From the NCBI GenBank assembly GCA_030263615.1, contig SZPH01000034.1, positions 1 to 32,664 of the forward strand: DNA of 32,664 nt, given 5' to 3'. Numbering within the stretch: position 1 is the first letter of the stretch; each line of letters starts with the position of its first letter. Source of the stretch: Villigracilis sp900696595 (GTDB taxonomy: Bacteria; Chloroflexota; Anaerolineae; Anaerolineales; Villigracilaceae). The position numbers and the translations under genes are program-made. This document shows positions 7,564-15,292 of this stretch, one piece after another. The notes beneath the pieces were generated by a model. It was given only the letters and a program-made list of their open reading frames with translations, was not told the origin of the DNA and made no database searches.

Positions 7564-7664
7564 CCGTCATTGCGAGGGCGATGCTCTTTCGCCCGAAGCA
7601 ATCTCATGATTCACTCAAGGGATTGCTTCGCAGCGAAGAACAAGAGCGCGGCTCGCAATGACGG
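7564..7664 (+). repeat. Palindromic ~100-bp repeat, copy 2
   Basis: Same element as copy 1: CCGTCATTGCGAG at the left end and its exact inverse CTCGCAATGACGG at the right, with inner GAAGCAATC / GATTGCTTC. This copy has perfect 13-bp ends. It lies 10 bp after the GIY-YIG stop and directly before the etfB ribosome site. Confidence 0.87.
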
Positions 7665-7685
7665 ACACCATCACGGAGGAACACC

Positions 7686-8456
7686 TTGAAAATCATCGCA
7701 TGTATCAAGCAAGTCCCCGACTCGGAGGCGAAGGTAAAAGCCGAAGACGGGAAAGTCTCGTGGGGGGATGCGCCGCTGGTCATCAACCCGTTCGACGAGT
7801 ACGCGGTCGAAGGCGCGCTTCAACAGAAGGAAGCGCACAATGGAACGGTCACTGCCTTGTGCGTTGGACCCGAATCCGCAAAGGAGGCGCTGAAGCACGC
7901 CCTGGCCATGGGCGCGGATGAAGCCGTCCTCGTCTCGGACGCGGCGTTGAACGACCTCGACACCGTCGGCGCGGCGAAAGTTCTGGCGGCGGCGATCCAA
8001 AAAATCGGCGGCGCGGATATGGTCTTCTTCGGTCGGCAGACGCTCGACAACGGCGCGGGGCTGACCCCGCCGCAGACGGCAAGGCTTCTGGGTTATCCCA
8101 TGCTTGGGTTGGCTGGCAGTATCAAAGTCGAAGGAAGCGCCGTAACCGTTGAACGAGTCCTCGAAGAAGGGCGGCAGATCATGAAAGCGACTCTGCCCGC
8201 CGTGTTGAGCGTCGTGCAAAGCATCGGCGAGCCGCGCTACCCGTCGTTCATGGGCATCCGCAAAGCGTCGAAGGCGAACATCCCGGTCTGGTCTTTGGCA
8301 GACCTCGGCATCAGCGCTCCCGCCGCGGTTGTGACCCGTAGCGAGTTGATTACCCCGCCCACAAACACGCGCGAAGTGGAAATGATCGCCGGCGAAACCC
8401 CCGCCGAGATCGCCGAAAAACTCGCCGACAAAATCATCGCGGAGAAAGTGCTATGA
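7686..8456 (+). CDS. etfB: Electron transfer flavoprotein beta subunit
   Basis: 256 aa. With EtfA it forms a soluble FAD/AMP-binding heterodimer that carries electrons from acyl-CoA and other flavin dehydrogenases to the quinone pool. The N-terminus (KIIACIKQVPDSEAKV) and the stretch VFFGRQTLDNGAGLTPPQTA are family hallmarks. The start is TTG at 7686, fixed by GGAGGA five nt upstream; no ATG fits. The stop overlaps the etfA start as ATGA. No ETF:quinone oxidoreductase or acyl-CoA dehydrogenase is in the window, so the donor is unknown. Whether it is a classic or bifurcating ETF cannot be decided by eye. Confidence 0.93.
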   Translation: MKIIACIKQVPDSEAKVKAEDGKVSWGDAPLVINPFDEYAVEGALQQKEAHNGTVTALCVGPESAKEALKHALAMGADEAVLVSDAALNDLDTVGAAKVLAAAIQKIGGADMVFFGRQTLDNGAGLTPPQTARLLGYPMLGLAGSIKVEGSAVTVERVLEEGRQIMKATLPAVLSVVQSIGEPRYPSFMGIRKASKANIPVWSLADLGISAPAAVVTRSELITPPTNTREVEMIAGETPAEIAEKLADKIIAEKVL

Positions 8457-9466
8457 AAACCTTTGTTTATATTGACCACTTCAAGGGCGAAGTTCAGCCC
8501 GCTTCGTGGGAGGCGTTGGGTCTTGCAAAAAGTTTTGGCGCCGCCATCGCGTTGGTGTTTGGAAAAAGCGTGGATGCTGTTGCGAAAGCCGCAGTGGAAT
8601 ATGGCGCGGATGAAGTCCTCGTCGCGGACGATTCTTCGCTGGAGGATTATCGCGCTGAGACATACGCCTCCACTCTCGCCGCGCTCGCCTCTTCTCTTAA
8701 CCCAAACCTGATTCTGTTCCCGACGACGGCTCGAACCCGCGAGCTTGCCGCCATGTCCGCCGTGGACTTGAACACCGGCGTGCTGACCGATCTCATCGCT
8801 CTCGAAGCGAACGGCGATTCATTTGTAGCGACCCGCCCGATCTACGAAGGCAAGTTGATGGAAAAGATCGTCTGCGCGGGCAAGCCTGTCATGGCAACCA
8901 TCCGCGGACGCGCCTTCCCCAAGCCTGAGCGTGTATCAGGCAAAAGCGGAACGGTCACCAAGGTCACGGCGGCGGGTGAAGCGAAATCCACTGTCGAGGG
9001 TTACTCCGCTTCGGAGAGCGCCGTCAATTTGGGCGACGCGGGCATCATCGTCTCCGGCGGGCGCGGCGTTTCAAACAACCCGGCGTTGACTCCGCCCGCG
9101 GGCATGGATGAAAAGCAAGCCGAAGTCTGGCGCGCCCAGCAGGGCTTTGCGCTCGTCACCGAACTGGCGAAACTGCTCGGCGGCGCGGTCGGCGCATCGC
9201 GCGCGGCTGTGGACGGCGGGTACATCCCCTATGCCCACCAAGTCGGGCAGACGGGCAAAGTCGTCGCGCCCGATCTGTATATCGCCTGCGGCATCTCCGG
9301 CGCAATTCAGCATCTGGTCGGCATGAGAAACGCAAAAGTGATCGTCGCCATCAACAAAGACGCGGACGCGCCCATCTTCAAACAAGCCCGCTATGGCGTG
9401 GTGGGAGATCTATTCCAGATCGTCCCGGCGCTGACCGAGGCGTTGAAGAAGAAGTTGGGGAAGTGA
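8453..9466 (+). CDS. etfA: Electron transfer flavoprotein alpha subunit
   Basis: 337 aa, normal length. Partner of EtfB; its C-terminal domain holds FAD. FAD-site motifs are visible: GGRGVSNN, GASRAAVDGGYIPYAHQVGQ, then PDLYIACGISGAIQH and AINKDADAPIF. The N-terminal half is the ETF alpha/beta fold without cofactor. It is translationally coupled to etfB by a 4-bp overlap and followed by a short ATTGGTA array and a strong terminator, so etfBA is a two-gene operon. Confidence 0.95.
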   Translation: MKTFVYIDHFKGEVQPASWEALGLAKSFGAAIALVFGKSVDAVAKAAVEYGADEVLVADDSSLEDYRAETYASTLAALASSLNPNLILFPTTARTRELAAMSAVDLNTGVLTDLIALEANGDSFVATRPIYEGKLMEKIVCAGKPVMATIRGRAFPKPERVSGKSGTVTKVTAAGEAKSTVEGYSASESAVNLGDAGIIVSGGRGVSNNPALTPPAGMDEKQAEVWRAQQGFALVTELAKLLGGAVGASRAAVDGGYIPYAHQVGQTGKVVAPDLYIACGISGAIQHLVGMRNAKVIVAINKDADAPIFKQARYGVVGDLFQIVPALTEALKKKLGK

Positions 9467-9486
9467 TTGGCGATTAGAGATTAGAG

Positions 9487-9512
9487 ATTGGTAATTGGTA
9501 ATTGGTAATTGG
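9487..9512 (+). repeat. Short ATTGGTA heptamer array
   Basis: Three and a half copies of ATTGGTA in tandem, preceded by GATTAGA repeats. Same unit as the long array at 30669-30772. It lies between the etfA stop and its terminator. Confidence 0.8.
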
Positions 9513-9518
9513 CGGTCG

Positions 9519-9555
9519 AAACCTCCGAAGTTGAAACGGCTTCGGAGGTTTTTTT
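9519..9555 (+). terminator. Rho-independent terminator of etfBA
   Basis: AAACCTCCGAAG and CTTCGGAGGTTT form a perfect 12-bp stem (9519-9530 / 9540-9551) with a 7-T run. It abuts the stop of the convergent gene at 9554, and its A-rich left arm may also act on the minus strand. Confidence 0.9.
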
Positions 9556-10258
9556 ATGGGGCTGGCTGATATATTGCTATATCGTCGAGCAGGACTGTTC
9601 CATCATATTGAACAGCCAATTCCGTGCCGCCTTCCCGGAGGCGTTCATCGCGGGCAGCGAGTATTTTTTTATCGTCAATCCACAATGTGAACTGGTCGCC
9701 TTTGGCTTCCAACTTCACATCGTACCAGACGCTCTCAGTGAATTCGAATGAACGGAGTCCGCCGTCCAGCGCTTCAAGATTCCAACCGTTCGCCGCGCTT
9801 CCAAACCCCAGTTTGACTTCGCTCGAATTTGGGGCAAGGTAAAGGGTGTAAGTTTCCACATCCACGTTACTACGGAAGGTCAGGAGGAACCCGTCGAAGT
9901 TTTTGAAGTAAAGTTCAAATTCGATCCTCCCGTCCGAAAAGTCTGTGGGGCCAAATCCGATCAGGGTGTTGCCGTCCGGTATCCCGCTGACTTCGAGGAC
10001 AGAATCCTCCCCATCCTCCATCACCTGCCATTCTTCGCTGGAGATGCTCAAACCGCTCGGATAGCCTTTTTCGAAGTCCTCCCAGAAAACCCGGTCGAAA
10101 TCGGCTTCCGTTCCCTCCGTGGCGGGAGGCACAGACGGTTCGGAAAACAGCCTGTCAAAAAACGGGCTGGCGAGCAGGGCGGCAATGACCGTGCCTGTCA
10201 GACCGATCAAAGCGACGACAACGGCTTTATCCATTTTCTTCGATTTCTTTTTCGACAT
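9554..10258 (-). CDS. Membrane-anchored jelly-roll (DUF1080/LamG-like) protein
   Basis: 234 aa. A basic N-terminus (MSKKKSKKMDK) precedes one membrane segment (about 12-31), then an acidic linker and a beta-rich domain of about 170 residues with a concanavalin-like/3-keto-disaccharide hydrolase (DUF1080) look: repeated strands such as GRIEFELYFKNFDGFLLTFR and WYDVKLEAKGDQFTLWIDD. Such domains bind or cleave glycans outside the cell; no catalytic residues can be assigned. I chose the start at 10258 because GGGAG lies 7 nt upstream; an in-frame ATG at 10306 lies upstream of the promoter below. Confidence 0.65.
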   Translation of the reverse strand: MSKKKSKKMDKAVVVALIGLTGTVIAALLASPFFDRLFSEPSVPPATEGTEADFDRVFWEDFEKGYPSGLSISSEEWQVMEDGEDSVLEVSGIPDGNTLIGFGPTDFSDGRIEFELYFKNFDGFLLTFRSNVDVETYTLYLAPNSSEVKLGFGSAANGWNLEALDGGLRSFEFTESVWYDVKLEAKGDQFTLWIDDKKILAARDERLREGGTELAVQYDGTVLLDDIAIYQPAP

Positions 10259-10288
10259 CGCAATCTCCCGAATCCCGGAGTTTCCATC

Positions 10289-10316
10289 AGTATAACGATT
10301 CCACAAGGAATTACAA
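10289..10316 (-). promoter_or_regulatory. Promoter of the jelly-roll protein gene
   Basis: On the minus strand TTGTAA (10311-10316), 16-bp spacer, TATACT (10289-10294). The predicted start site near 10282 gives a leader of about 24 nt with a good ribosome site and excludes the longer reading from 10306. Confidence 0.6.
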
Positions 10317-10372
10317 CGGGGAAATCAACGTCTCGGAATCCAAATAAAGTATATCCTGCTTCGGCAGACTTC

Positions 10373-10909
10373 TTATTCCCCAAATCCGGCGGGTGGAATT
10401 CCAAGCGCTTGAATCAAGCGCGCCCAAAAATTGACCTGCGCCGCTGTGGTGGCGAGGATCACGAATTCGCGTTCGGTGAAGGCGGCTTTGACTCTCTCGA
10501 CGATGTCGGGGTGAAATTTCAACGGCGTGGATGAGATCAGGCGGGTGTAGGCGATCGCCAGTTTTTCGCGTTCGGAAAAGGAAGACACGCTTTCAAAATC
10601 CCCGCGCAGGGATTCGGCTTCTTCATCGGTGATGCCGTATTTTCGGTGTTCGTACGAGTTCATATCCACGCAGAAGGGGCAGGCGACGGCGTGAGAGGCG
10701 GCCATGCGAATCAATTTCAACATGCGCCTGTCCATGCGCCCGTCTTCGTGGGCGACGAGGGCTTCCATCACGCCGGAGCCGATGGCGGCTTTGGGATACC
10801 AGGCGAGGATGCGCGGGGGGAGCATCGTCCTGCCGGTGATTTTTTCGGAAGCGAGGATGCCGAGTTTGAGCAGGAACGGGATGCGGGAGGGTGGGGGAAT
10901 GAATGACAT
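10373..10909 (-). CDS. Carboxymuconolactone decarboxylase / AhpD-like protein
   Basis: 178 aa, all-helical, cytoplasmic. The CxxC motif is present as CPFC (Cys77, Cys80) within AASHAVACPFCVDMN, followed by the family pattern SEREKLAIAYTRLIS and a C-terminal helix TEREFVILATTAAQ. AhpD relatives use the cysteine pair for peroxidase activity; the position four residues after the second Cys is Asn rather than the His of AhpD, so a peroxidase role is uncertain. The ATG at 10909 has no ribosome site, but a TATAAT ends 6 nt before it, suggesting a leaderless mRNA. Confidence 0.8.
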   Translation of the reverse strand: MSFIPPPSRIPFLLKLGILASEKITGRTMLPPRILAWYPKAAIGSGVMEALVAHEDGRMDRRMLKLIRMAASHAVACPFCVDMNSYEHRKYGITDEEAESLRGDFESVSSFSEREKLAIAYTRLISSTPLKFHPDIVERVKAAFTEREFVILATTAAQVNFWARLIQALGIPPAGFGE

Positions 10910-10915
10910 GGGGAG

Positions 10916-10921
10916 ATTATA
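10916..10921 (-). promoter_or_regulatory. -10 box giving a leaderless mRNA (AhpD-like gene)
   Basis: The minus strand reads CTTATAATCTCCCCATG: perfect TATAAT ending 6 nt before the ATG at 10909. With the usual 6-7 nt spacing, transcription starts at the start codon. Confidence 0.6.
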
Positions 10922-10999
10922 AGCGGGTAAAGGCGAGGAAAAAGCTCAATGGGGGCTGGCAGGCCGGGGCGGGGAAAGAGGCGAAAGCCCCATCCTCTT

Positions 11000-11017
11000 A
11001 CCATCCAAGTGGATGGT
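11000..11017. promoter_or_regulatory. Upstream operator palindrome O1
   Basis: ACCATCCA-AG-TGGATGGT: perfect 8-bp arms with a 2-bp centre, 7 bp before the -35 box. A further half-site (CATCC at 10991) lies 11 bp upstream. The symmetry and size suit a ribbon-helix-helix (RHH) repressor. Confidence 0.7.
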
Positions 11018-11024
11018 TTTTCCA

Positions 11025-11052
11025 TTGACAATGCGGAAAAAATGTGTAAAAT
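11025..11052 (+). promoter_or_regulatory. Promoter of the RHH/MFS operon
   Basis: TTGACA (11025-11030), 16-bp spacer, TAAAAT (11047-11052). The start site should be near 11059, just before operator O2. Confidence 0.75.
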
Positions 11053-11061
11053 ACTCCATGT

Positions 11062-11079
11062 ACCATCCACATAGATGGT
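11062..11079. promoter_or_regulatory. Downstream operator palindrome O2
   Basis: ACCATCCA-CA-TAGATGGT differs from O1 in one arm position only. The centres of O1 and O2 are 62 bp apart, close to six helical turns, and the promoter lies between them. O2 would overlap the start of the transcript. Confidence 0.7.
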
Positions 11080-11093
11080 TTAGGAGAAATGCC

Positions 11094-11444
11094 ATGCTAG
11101 ATTCAAATAAAATCCTGATTGAATTGGGCTCTGTGAAGATTGATCTATCCTTTGAGCCCGGTTCCGCAACGACCAAACTTGAAGAGCCCGGCGGCGAGGC
11201 GAAACAGCTGGAGGTCAGGTCTTCATTCGTCCTGGGCGTGGTTGGGTACTCCCGCGCCGACCTGGAAAAATATAAGTCGAAGAATGAGCGGGTCAAGGTC
11301 ACATCGGTGGGTATGGTCTGGCTGGCCGATGACATCTCCCCCGCCCTGGCATTGCAGGCGGTGGATTCGATCAAGGTCTATGGCGCGTTCAAGGCGCAAA
11401 GCGATGTGAAGGAAGCCCTTTTACAAGCCGGGCGACTTTCCTAG
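11094..11444 (+). CDS. RHH-less paralogue of the downstream regulator
   Basis: 116 aa. The C-terminal ~70 residues align with those of the next gene: FVLGVVGYSRADLEKYKSK with YGVGAFYHSLADFERYKAK, then VDSIKVYGAFKAQSDVKEAL with VESIKVYGIFQADARVKAAL. The N-terminus (residues 1-45) contains beta-prone segments (ILIELGSVKIDLSFEPG) but no RHH helices. It therefore looks like a stand-alone copy of the regulator's partner or ligand domain. The ATG at 11094 is supported by AGGAG 9 nt upstream. First gene of the operon. A role as co-regulator or antagonist is inference. Confidence 0.7.
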   Translation: MLDSNKILIELGSVKIDLSFEPGSATTKLEEPGGEAKQLEVRSSFVLGVVGYSRADLEKYKSKNERVKVTSVGMVWLADDISPALALQAVDSIKVYGAFKAQSDVKEALLQAGRLS

Positions 11445-11455
11445 AAGGAAACGAT

Positions 11456-11848
11456 ATGGCTGACACTGAAAAGATCACCATCAATATGGGCGCGGTGGAT
11501 TTGGGGAAGATTGACCTGCTGGTGGAGCAGGGACATTACTCGAACCGCACCGATTTCATCCGCACGGCGATCCGCTCGCAGTTGGAGAAACATACGCTGG
11601 AGGTCCAGCAGTCGGTGACGCGCCATTCGTACGGCGTGGGGGCGTTCTATCACAGCCTGGCCGATTTTGAGCGTTACAAGGCCAAGGGCGAGAAAATCAA
11701 GATCAGCGTGATCGGGTTGTATCAAATTCCAAACGATGTGCCGGTTGCGCTTGCAGAAGAGGTGGTCGAATCGATCAAGGTGTATGGCATTTTTCAGGCG
11801 GACGCGCGGGTGAAGGCGGCGCTTCAGAGATCGGGAAAATTACTATGA
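11456..11848 (+). CDS. CopG-type ribbon-helix-helix transcriptional regulator
   Basis: 130 aa. Residues 6-45 form an RHH domain: strand KITINMG, then helices with the typical turn GHYSNRTDFIRTAIRSQL. The C-terminal domain (about 58-130) is shared with the upstream gene and may bind a ligand or mediate oligomerisation. RHH dimers bind short palindromes through the beta strand; the two matching 18-bp palindromes around the operon promoter are the obvious targets, implying autorepression. AAGGA precedes the ATG by 7 nt; the gap from the previous gene is 11 bp and the stop overlaps the MFS start by 4 bp. Confidence 0.85.
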   Translation: MADTEKITINMGAVDLGKIDLLVEQGHYSNRTDFIRTAIRSQLEKHTLEVQQSVTRHSYGVGAFYHSLADFERYKAKGEKIKISVIGLYQIPNDVPVALAEEVVESIKVYGIFQADARVKAALQRSGKLL

Positions 11849-13140
11849 CAAACGAACAAACGCCGGGAAACAATTGGGGAACGCGCTTTTTTACCATCTT
11901 CGCCGGTCAGGCGGTTTCGCTGTTCGGTTCGGCGCTGGTGCAGTTTGCGTTGATCTGGCATCTGACGCAAAAGACCGGCTCGGCGACCGTGCTGGCGACC
12001 GCCTCGCTCTTCGGGATGCTGCCGCAGATTCTGCTGGGTCCCGTCGCCGGGACGGTTGTGGATCGCGGCAACCGGCGAATCATCATGATCGTTTCGGACG
12101 CCTTGATCGCGCTCTCGACGCTTCTTCTCGCCTATTTGTTCTGGGTCGGCGCGGCGGAGGTCTGGCACATCTATCTGGCTTTGGCAGTCCGTTCGGCGGG
12201 CGGGACCTTCCACTTCCCAGCCATGTCGGCGTCCACTTCGCTGATGGTTCCAAAAGAACATCTGGCGCGCGTATCGGGAGCGAATCAGACGTTGCAGGGA
12301 CTGGTGAACATCGCCGCGCCGCCGGTGGGCGCGCTGTTGGTGGCGGTCATGCCGACACAAAACATATTGATGATTGACGCCGGCACAGCCATCCTCGGAA
12401 TCGCGCCCCTGCTGTTCTTCGCCGTCCCTCAGCCGCCCCGGCGCGCGGCAGACGCATCCGCGCCGCAGGACGGTTTCTTGAAAGACATGGGAGCGGGGTT
12501 TAAATATATGGCGTCGTGGCCCGGGCTTTTGATGCTGGGTTTGATAGCGGCGATGTTGAACTTCCTGCTTGCTCCCGTAGGGGCATTGCTCCCGTTATTG
12601 GTGACGAAATACTTTGGCAAGGGCGCGCTGGAACTGGGAAGCCTCGACTCGTTTTTCGGAATCGGCATGATTGCGGGCGGCGTGGCGCTCGGCGTGTGGG
12701 GCGGGTTCAAAAAGAAGATTGTCACTTCGTTGACGGCGATCGTCCTTTTCAGTTTTGCCATTCTTGCCATCGCCGCCGCCCCGGCGGATAAGTTCTGGAT
12801 CATGATCGCCTCCATGTTTTTTATCGGTTTCATGATGCCGTTCGCAAACGGGCCCATCCACGCGTTGTTTCAATCCGTGATAGAGCCGGAAATGCAAGGG
12901 CGGGCGCTTTCGCTGACGAATAGCGTCACGCAGGCGATGATGCCGCTCGGACTCCTGATCGCCGGTCCGGTGACGGATACGATCGGTTACCAGTCCTGGT
13001 TCTGGGTGGCGGGGATCCTCAATCTACTCATCGGCGCGATAGGTTTCTTCATCCCTGCCTTGATGAATATTGAGAGCAATCATAAACCCACCCGCCCCGA
13101 ATTGACGGCAGACACGGCTGAAAACGCGCCGATACAGTGA
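11845..13140 (+). CDS. MFS exporter, DHA3 (MefA-like) family
   Basis: 431 aa with about 12 membrane segments and a polar C-terminal tail. The start (NNWGTRFFTIFAGQAVSLFGSALVQFALIWHLT) and the middle (LARVSGANQTLQGLVNIAAPPVGALL) are characteristic of the MefA/macrolide-efflux-like proton-driven exporters. The substrate cannot be read from the sequence. It overlaps the RHH gene as ATGA, so the regulator and exporter are coupled: the likely logic is that a toxic compound relieves repression and is pumped out. A GC-rich hairpin follows at 13185. Confidence 0.88.
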   Translation: MTNEQTPGNNWGTRFFTIFAGQAVSLFGSALVQFALIWHLTQKTGSATVLATASLFGMLPQILLGPVAGTVVDRGNRRIIMIVSDALIALSTLLLAYLFWVGAAEVWHIYLALAVRSAGGTFHFPAMSASTSLMVPKEHLARVSGANQTLQGLVNIAAPPVGALLVAVMPTQNILMIDAGTAILGIAPLLFFAVPQPPRRAADASAPQDGFLKDMGAGFKYMASWPGLLMLGLIAAMLNFLLAPVGALLPLLVTKYFGKGALELGSLDSFFGIGMIAGGVALGVWGGFKKKIVTSLTAIVLFSFAILAIAAAPADKFWIMIASMFFIGFMMPFANGPIHALFQSVIEPEMQGRALSLTNSVTQAMMPLGLLIAGPVTDTIGYQSWFWVAGILNLLIGAIGFFIPALMNIESNHKPTRPELTADTAENAPIQ

Positions 13141-13184
13141 AAAAAACGGAATACTAACTTCCTCCAAGAAGTCCGTTTTCAAGC

Positions 13185-13218
13185 ACAGGTCGCGCCCTCG
13201 CGCGACCTGTTGCGTTTT
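13185..13218 (+). terminator. Terminator of the RHH/MFS operon
   Basis: ACAGGTCGCGC (13185-13195) and GCGCGACCTGT (13200-13210) form a perfect 11-bp stem with a CCTC loop, followed by TGCGTTTT. The T-run is short and displaced, so efficiency is uncertain. Confidence 0.65.
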
Positions 13219-13246
13219 AGATGCTTTTCAGAAGCGGAAACGACCT

Positions 13247-13252
13247 TATAAT
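13247..13252 (+). promoter_or_regulatory. -10 box giving a leaderless mRNA (GT-C-like gene)
   Basis: Perfect TATAAT ending 8 nt before the ATG at 13261. TTTTCA at 13225-13230 is a weak -35 with a 16-bp spacer. No Shine-Dalgarno sequence is present. Confidence 0.6.
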
Positions 13253-13260
13253 ACCCGGCG

Positions 13261-15165
13261 ATGAATTCAATAATTTCGACAATCGAAAAAAGAATCCACC
13301 CGCTGGCGTGGCAGGTTTTCTGCCTGCTGATATCCCTTTCGATCTATATCCTTGTCCTGAACAACCGCTCCCCGAACCTCCTGCGCCCTGTCAGCATGGC
13401 GTTGCGGCTCGGTTTTGGCGTCGCCATCCCCGCCGCGACACTGGTCGTGTACGGGGCGTTCCGCGCCAAAGGGCGGGTCGGCGAACTGCTCGCGTTAACC
13501 GCGACCATGTCCCTGTTTGCATTGGGGTTGGCGGGGTTGTGGGCGTCCGGGGACACCAAATCGGTCGTGTTGAACGGAATGATCCCGCTCACCGACGCCG
13601 CCGGTTACTACGCCGACGCCACCCGCCTGCAATACGGCATGGATGTTTCCAACTTTACGGCAATGCGTCCGCTCTTCGCAGGGTTGCTGGCCTTCTTCCT
13701 CCGGCTCTCCGAGCGCAGCCTGATGACCGCTGTTGCGATCTTCGCCGCCCTGGCAGGGTATGCCTGTTATATCGCAAGCAGGGAGATTCAACGGACTCAC
13801 GGCGCTGAATTCGCCGTTTTTTTCCTCATGCTCATGTTCCTGTACTACCGTCATCACAGCGGCACGACCATGTCTGAATCGCTGGGGGTGTCGGTGGGTT
13901 TATTCGGGGCTGCGTTGTTATGGCGCGGCATCTCGGCGCGCAAAGAGCGGCTGGCATTATTTGGAATAACGATGATCGCGCTTGCCCTGAACGTCCGTCC
14001 CGGCGCAATGTTCGTCCTGCCCGCCCTGCTCCTGTGGGGCGGATGGCTCTTTCGCGGCAGGAAAAAGTATTCATTCAAATTCCTCGGCTTGGGCGCCGCG
14101 TTCATCCTGCTTGTCTTTTACGCGAACAACCGCATGATCGCCTTTGTCAACCCCGGCGGGGTCGCCTTCGAGAACTTCGCCTGGGCGTTTTACGGGCTGG
14201 CATCCGGCGGCAATCCCTGGACATATGTCTTCAAGGCGCATCCCGAACTCGGACTCATGAAAGACACCGAAGTCACGCCGGCCATTTACAAACTGGCTTT
14301 CGAATTGATTCTGACGCAGCCGGAACTCATCCTGAAAGGCGCGCTCTACTACTGGCGCATGTTCTTCTCGAACACCTGGTACAACGCCTATGCCTTCGTC
14401 GCCGGCGATAACTACCGGGTCAATGAGTGGGCGCGTTGGGGCATGTATTTACTGAACGGGTTGGGCATTTACAAATGGCTCAAAGACCGAAGCAACCCCT
14501 ACGCAAGCCTTGCCATGCTGGCCGCGCTGGGCGTGCTGGCTTCCGTGCCGTTCGTCCCGCCCACAGACGCCTACCGGGTGCGATTGTACGCCGCGACCAT
14601 TCCCTTCTTTGCCCTGCTCCCCGGCATGGGATTATCCCTCCTTGTGGGATTGATCCCAACCCGGATATTCAAACCGCAATCCGACCCTGCCCTTGTTGAA
14701 TATCCTTCAGCGTCAATTTCCATTGCTTTGATCGCCGTCCTCATCGCCGCCCCGATCCTGATCAAAACGAACGGACGCCTCCCCTCTCCGCCCGAAGCGG
14801 ATTGCCCCTCCGGTTTGGACTCTTTCTTCACCCGGTTCGACTCCGGGACGGCGATCAATCTTCACCGCGAAAACGAATTTTTCACCGACTGGATGCCCGA
14901 CTTCCATATCAGCCTGTTTCGCCGCAACATTCACAGCCTGCCCGATTCATATCTGATCTCCGCCATGAGCTCCGTCAACCCGGAGAATACATTGCTTTAC
15001 GCCCTCGACCTTGAGAACAACAGAGAGGCGATTGCAGTCCTGCCCACCGATCAACTGCCCGAACCCGGTTCCCTGATCCAATTGTGCGGATACTGGGATG
15101 AGCCGCCGGGAACCCCTTACATTTTCTTCCACGCAGACGAGGTGATCGAGGTTGCCGCAAAATAA
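13261..15165 (+). CDS. Large polytopic membrane protein, GT-C glycosyltransferase-like
   Basis: 634 aa. About ten to twelve hydrophobic segments fill residues 15-490, then a C-terminal soluble domain of about 130 residues. After the first segments comes a loop with acidic residues (MIPLTDAAGYYADATRL), placed like the catalytic Asp loop of GT-C enzymes that use polyprenyl-phosphate sugars; this is suggestive only. The segment PLFAGLLAFFLRLSERS and later loops resemble the GT39/ArnT-like architecture. The neighbourhood (tRNA, MFS operon) gives no pathway. It may add sugars to surface proteins or lipids. It is monocistronic with a leaderless-type promoter, and its 3' end contains the -35 of tRNA-Ser. 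Confidence 0.6.
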   Translation: MNSIISTIEKRIHPLAWQVFCLLISLSIYILVLNNRSPNLLRPVSMALRLGFGVAIPAATLVVYGAFRAKGRVGELLALTATMSLFALGLAGLWASGDTKSVVLNGMIPLTDAAGYYADATRLQYGMDVSNFTAMRPLFAGLLAFFLRLSERSLMTAVAIFAALAGYACYIASREIQRTHGAEFAVFFLMLMFLYYRHHSGTTMSESLGVSVGLFGAALLWRGISARKERLALFGITMIALALNVRPGAMFVLPALLLWGGWLFRGRKKYSFKFLGLGAAFILLVFYANNRMIAFVNPGGVAFENFAWAFYGLASGGNPWTYVFKAHPELGLMKDTEVTPAIYKLAFELILTQPELILKGALYYWRMFFSNTWYNAYAFVAGDNYRVNEWARWGMYLLNGLGIYKWLKDRSNPYASLAMLAALGVLASVPFVPPTDAYRVRLYAATIPFFALLPGMGLSLLVGLIPTRIFKPQSDPALVEYPSASISIALIAVLIAAPILIKTNGRLPSPPEADCPSGLDSFFTRFDSGTAINLHRENEFFTDWMPDFHISLFRRNIHSLPDSYLISAMSSVNPENTLLYALDLENNREAIAVLPTDQLPEPGSLIQLCGYWDEPPGTPYIFFHADEVIEVAAK

Positions 15166-15179
15166 ACATCTGGTATAAT
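15152..15179 (+). promoter_or_regulatory. Promoter of tRNA-Ser
   Basis: TTGCCG (15152-15157), 16-bp spacer, perfect TATAAT (15174-15179), 18 bp before the tRNA. The -35 lies within the last codons of the upstream gene. Confidence 0.7.
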
Positions 15180-15197
15180 GCCGTCGCTCACAAAATT

Positions 15198-15287
15198 GGA
15201 GAGGTCGCGTAGTCTGGCTTAGCGCGCACGCTTGGAAAGCGTGTAACCCACAAAGGTTCGCGGGTTCGAATCCCGCCCTCTCCGCCA
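15198..15287 (+). tRNA. tRNA-Ser (anticodon GGA)
   Basis: 90 nt including an encoded CCA. The acceptor arms GGAGAGG and CCTCTCC pair perfectly, with discriminator G. The anticodon stem CACGC/GCGTG encloses TTGGAAA, giving GGA (reads UCC/UCU). A long variable arm marks a class II tRNA; the T-arm is GCGGGTTCGAATCCCGC. Confidence 0.95.
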
Positions 15288-15292
15288 GATGC

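Noticed and set aside
7138..7664. Composite transposon or insertion sequence around the GIY-YIG gene
   Set aside because: No transposase and no visible target-site duplication; the repeats also occur alone. The pair is reported as a repeat-nuclease association instead.
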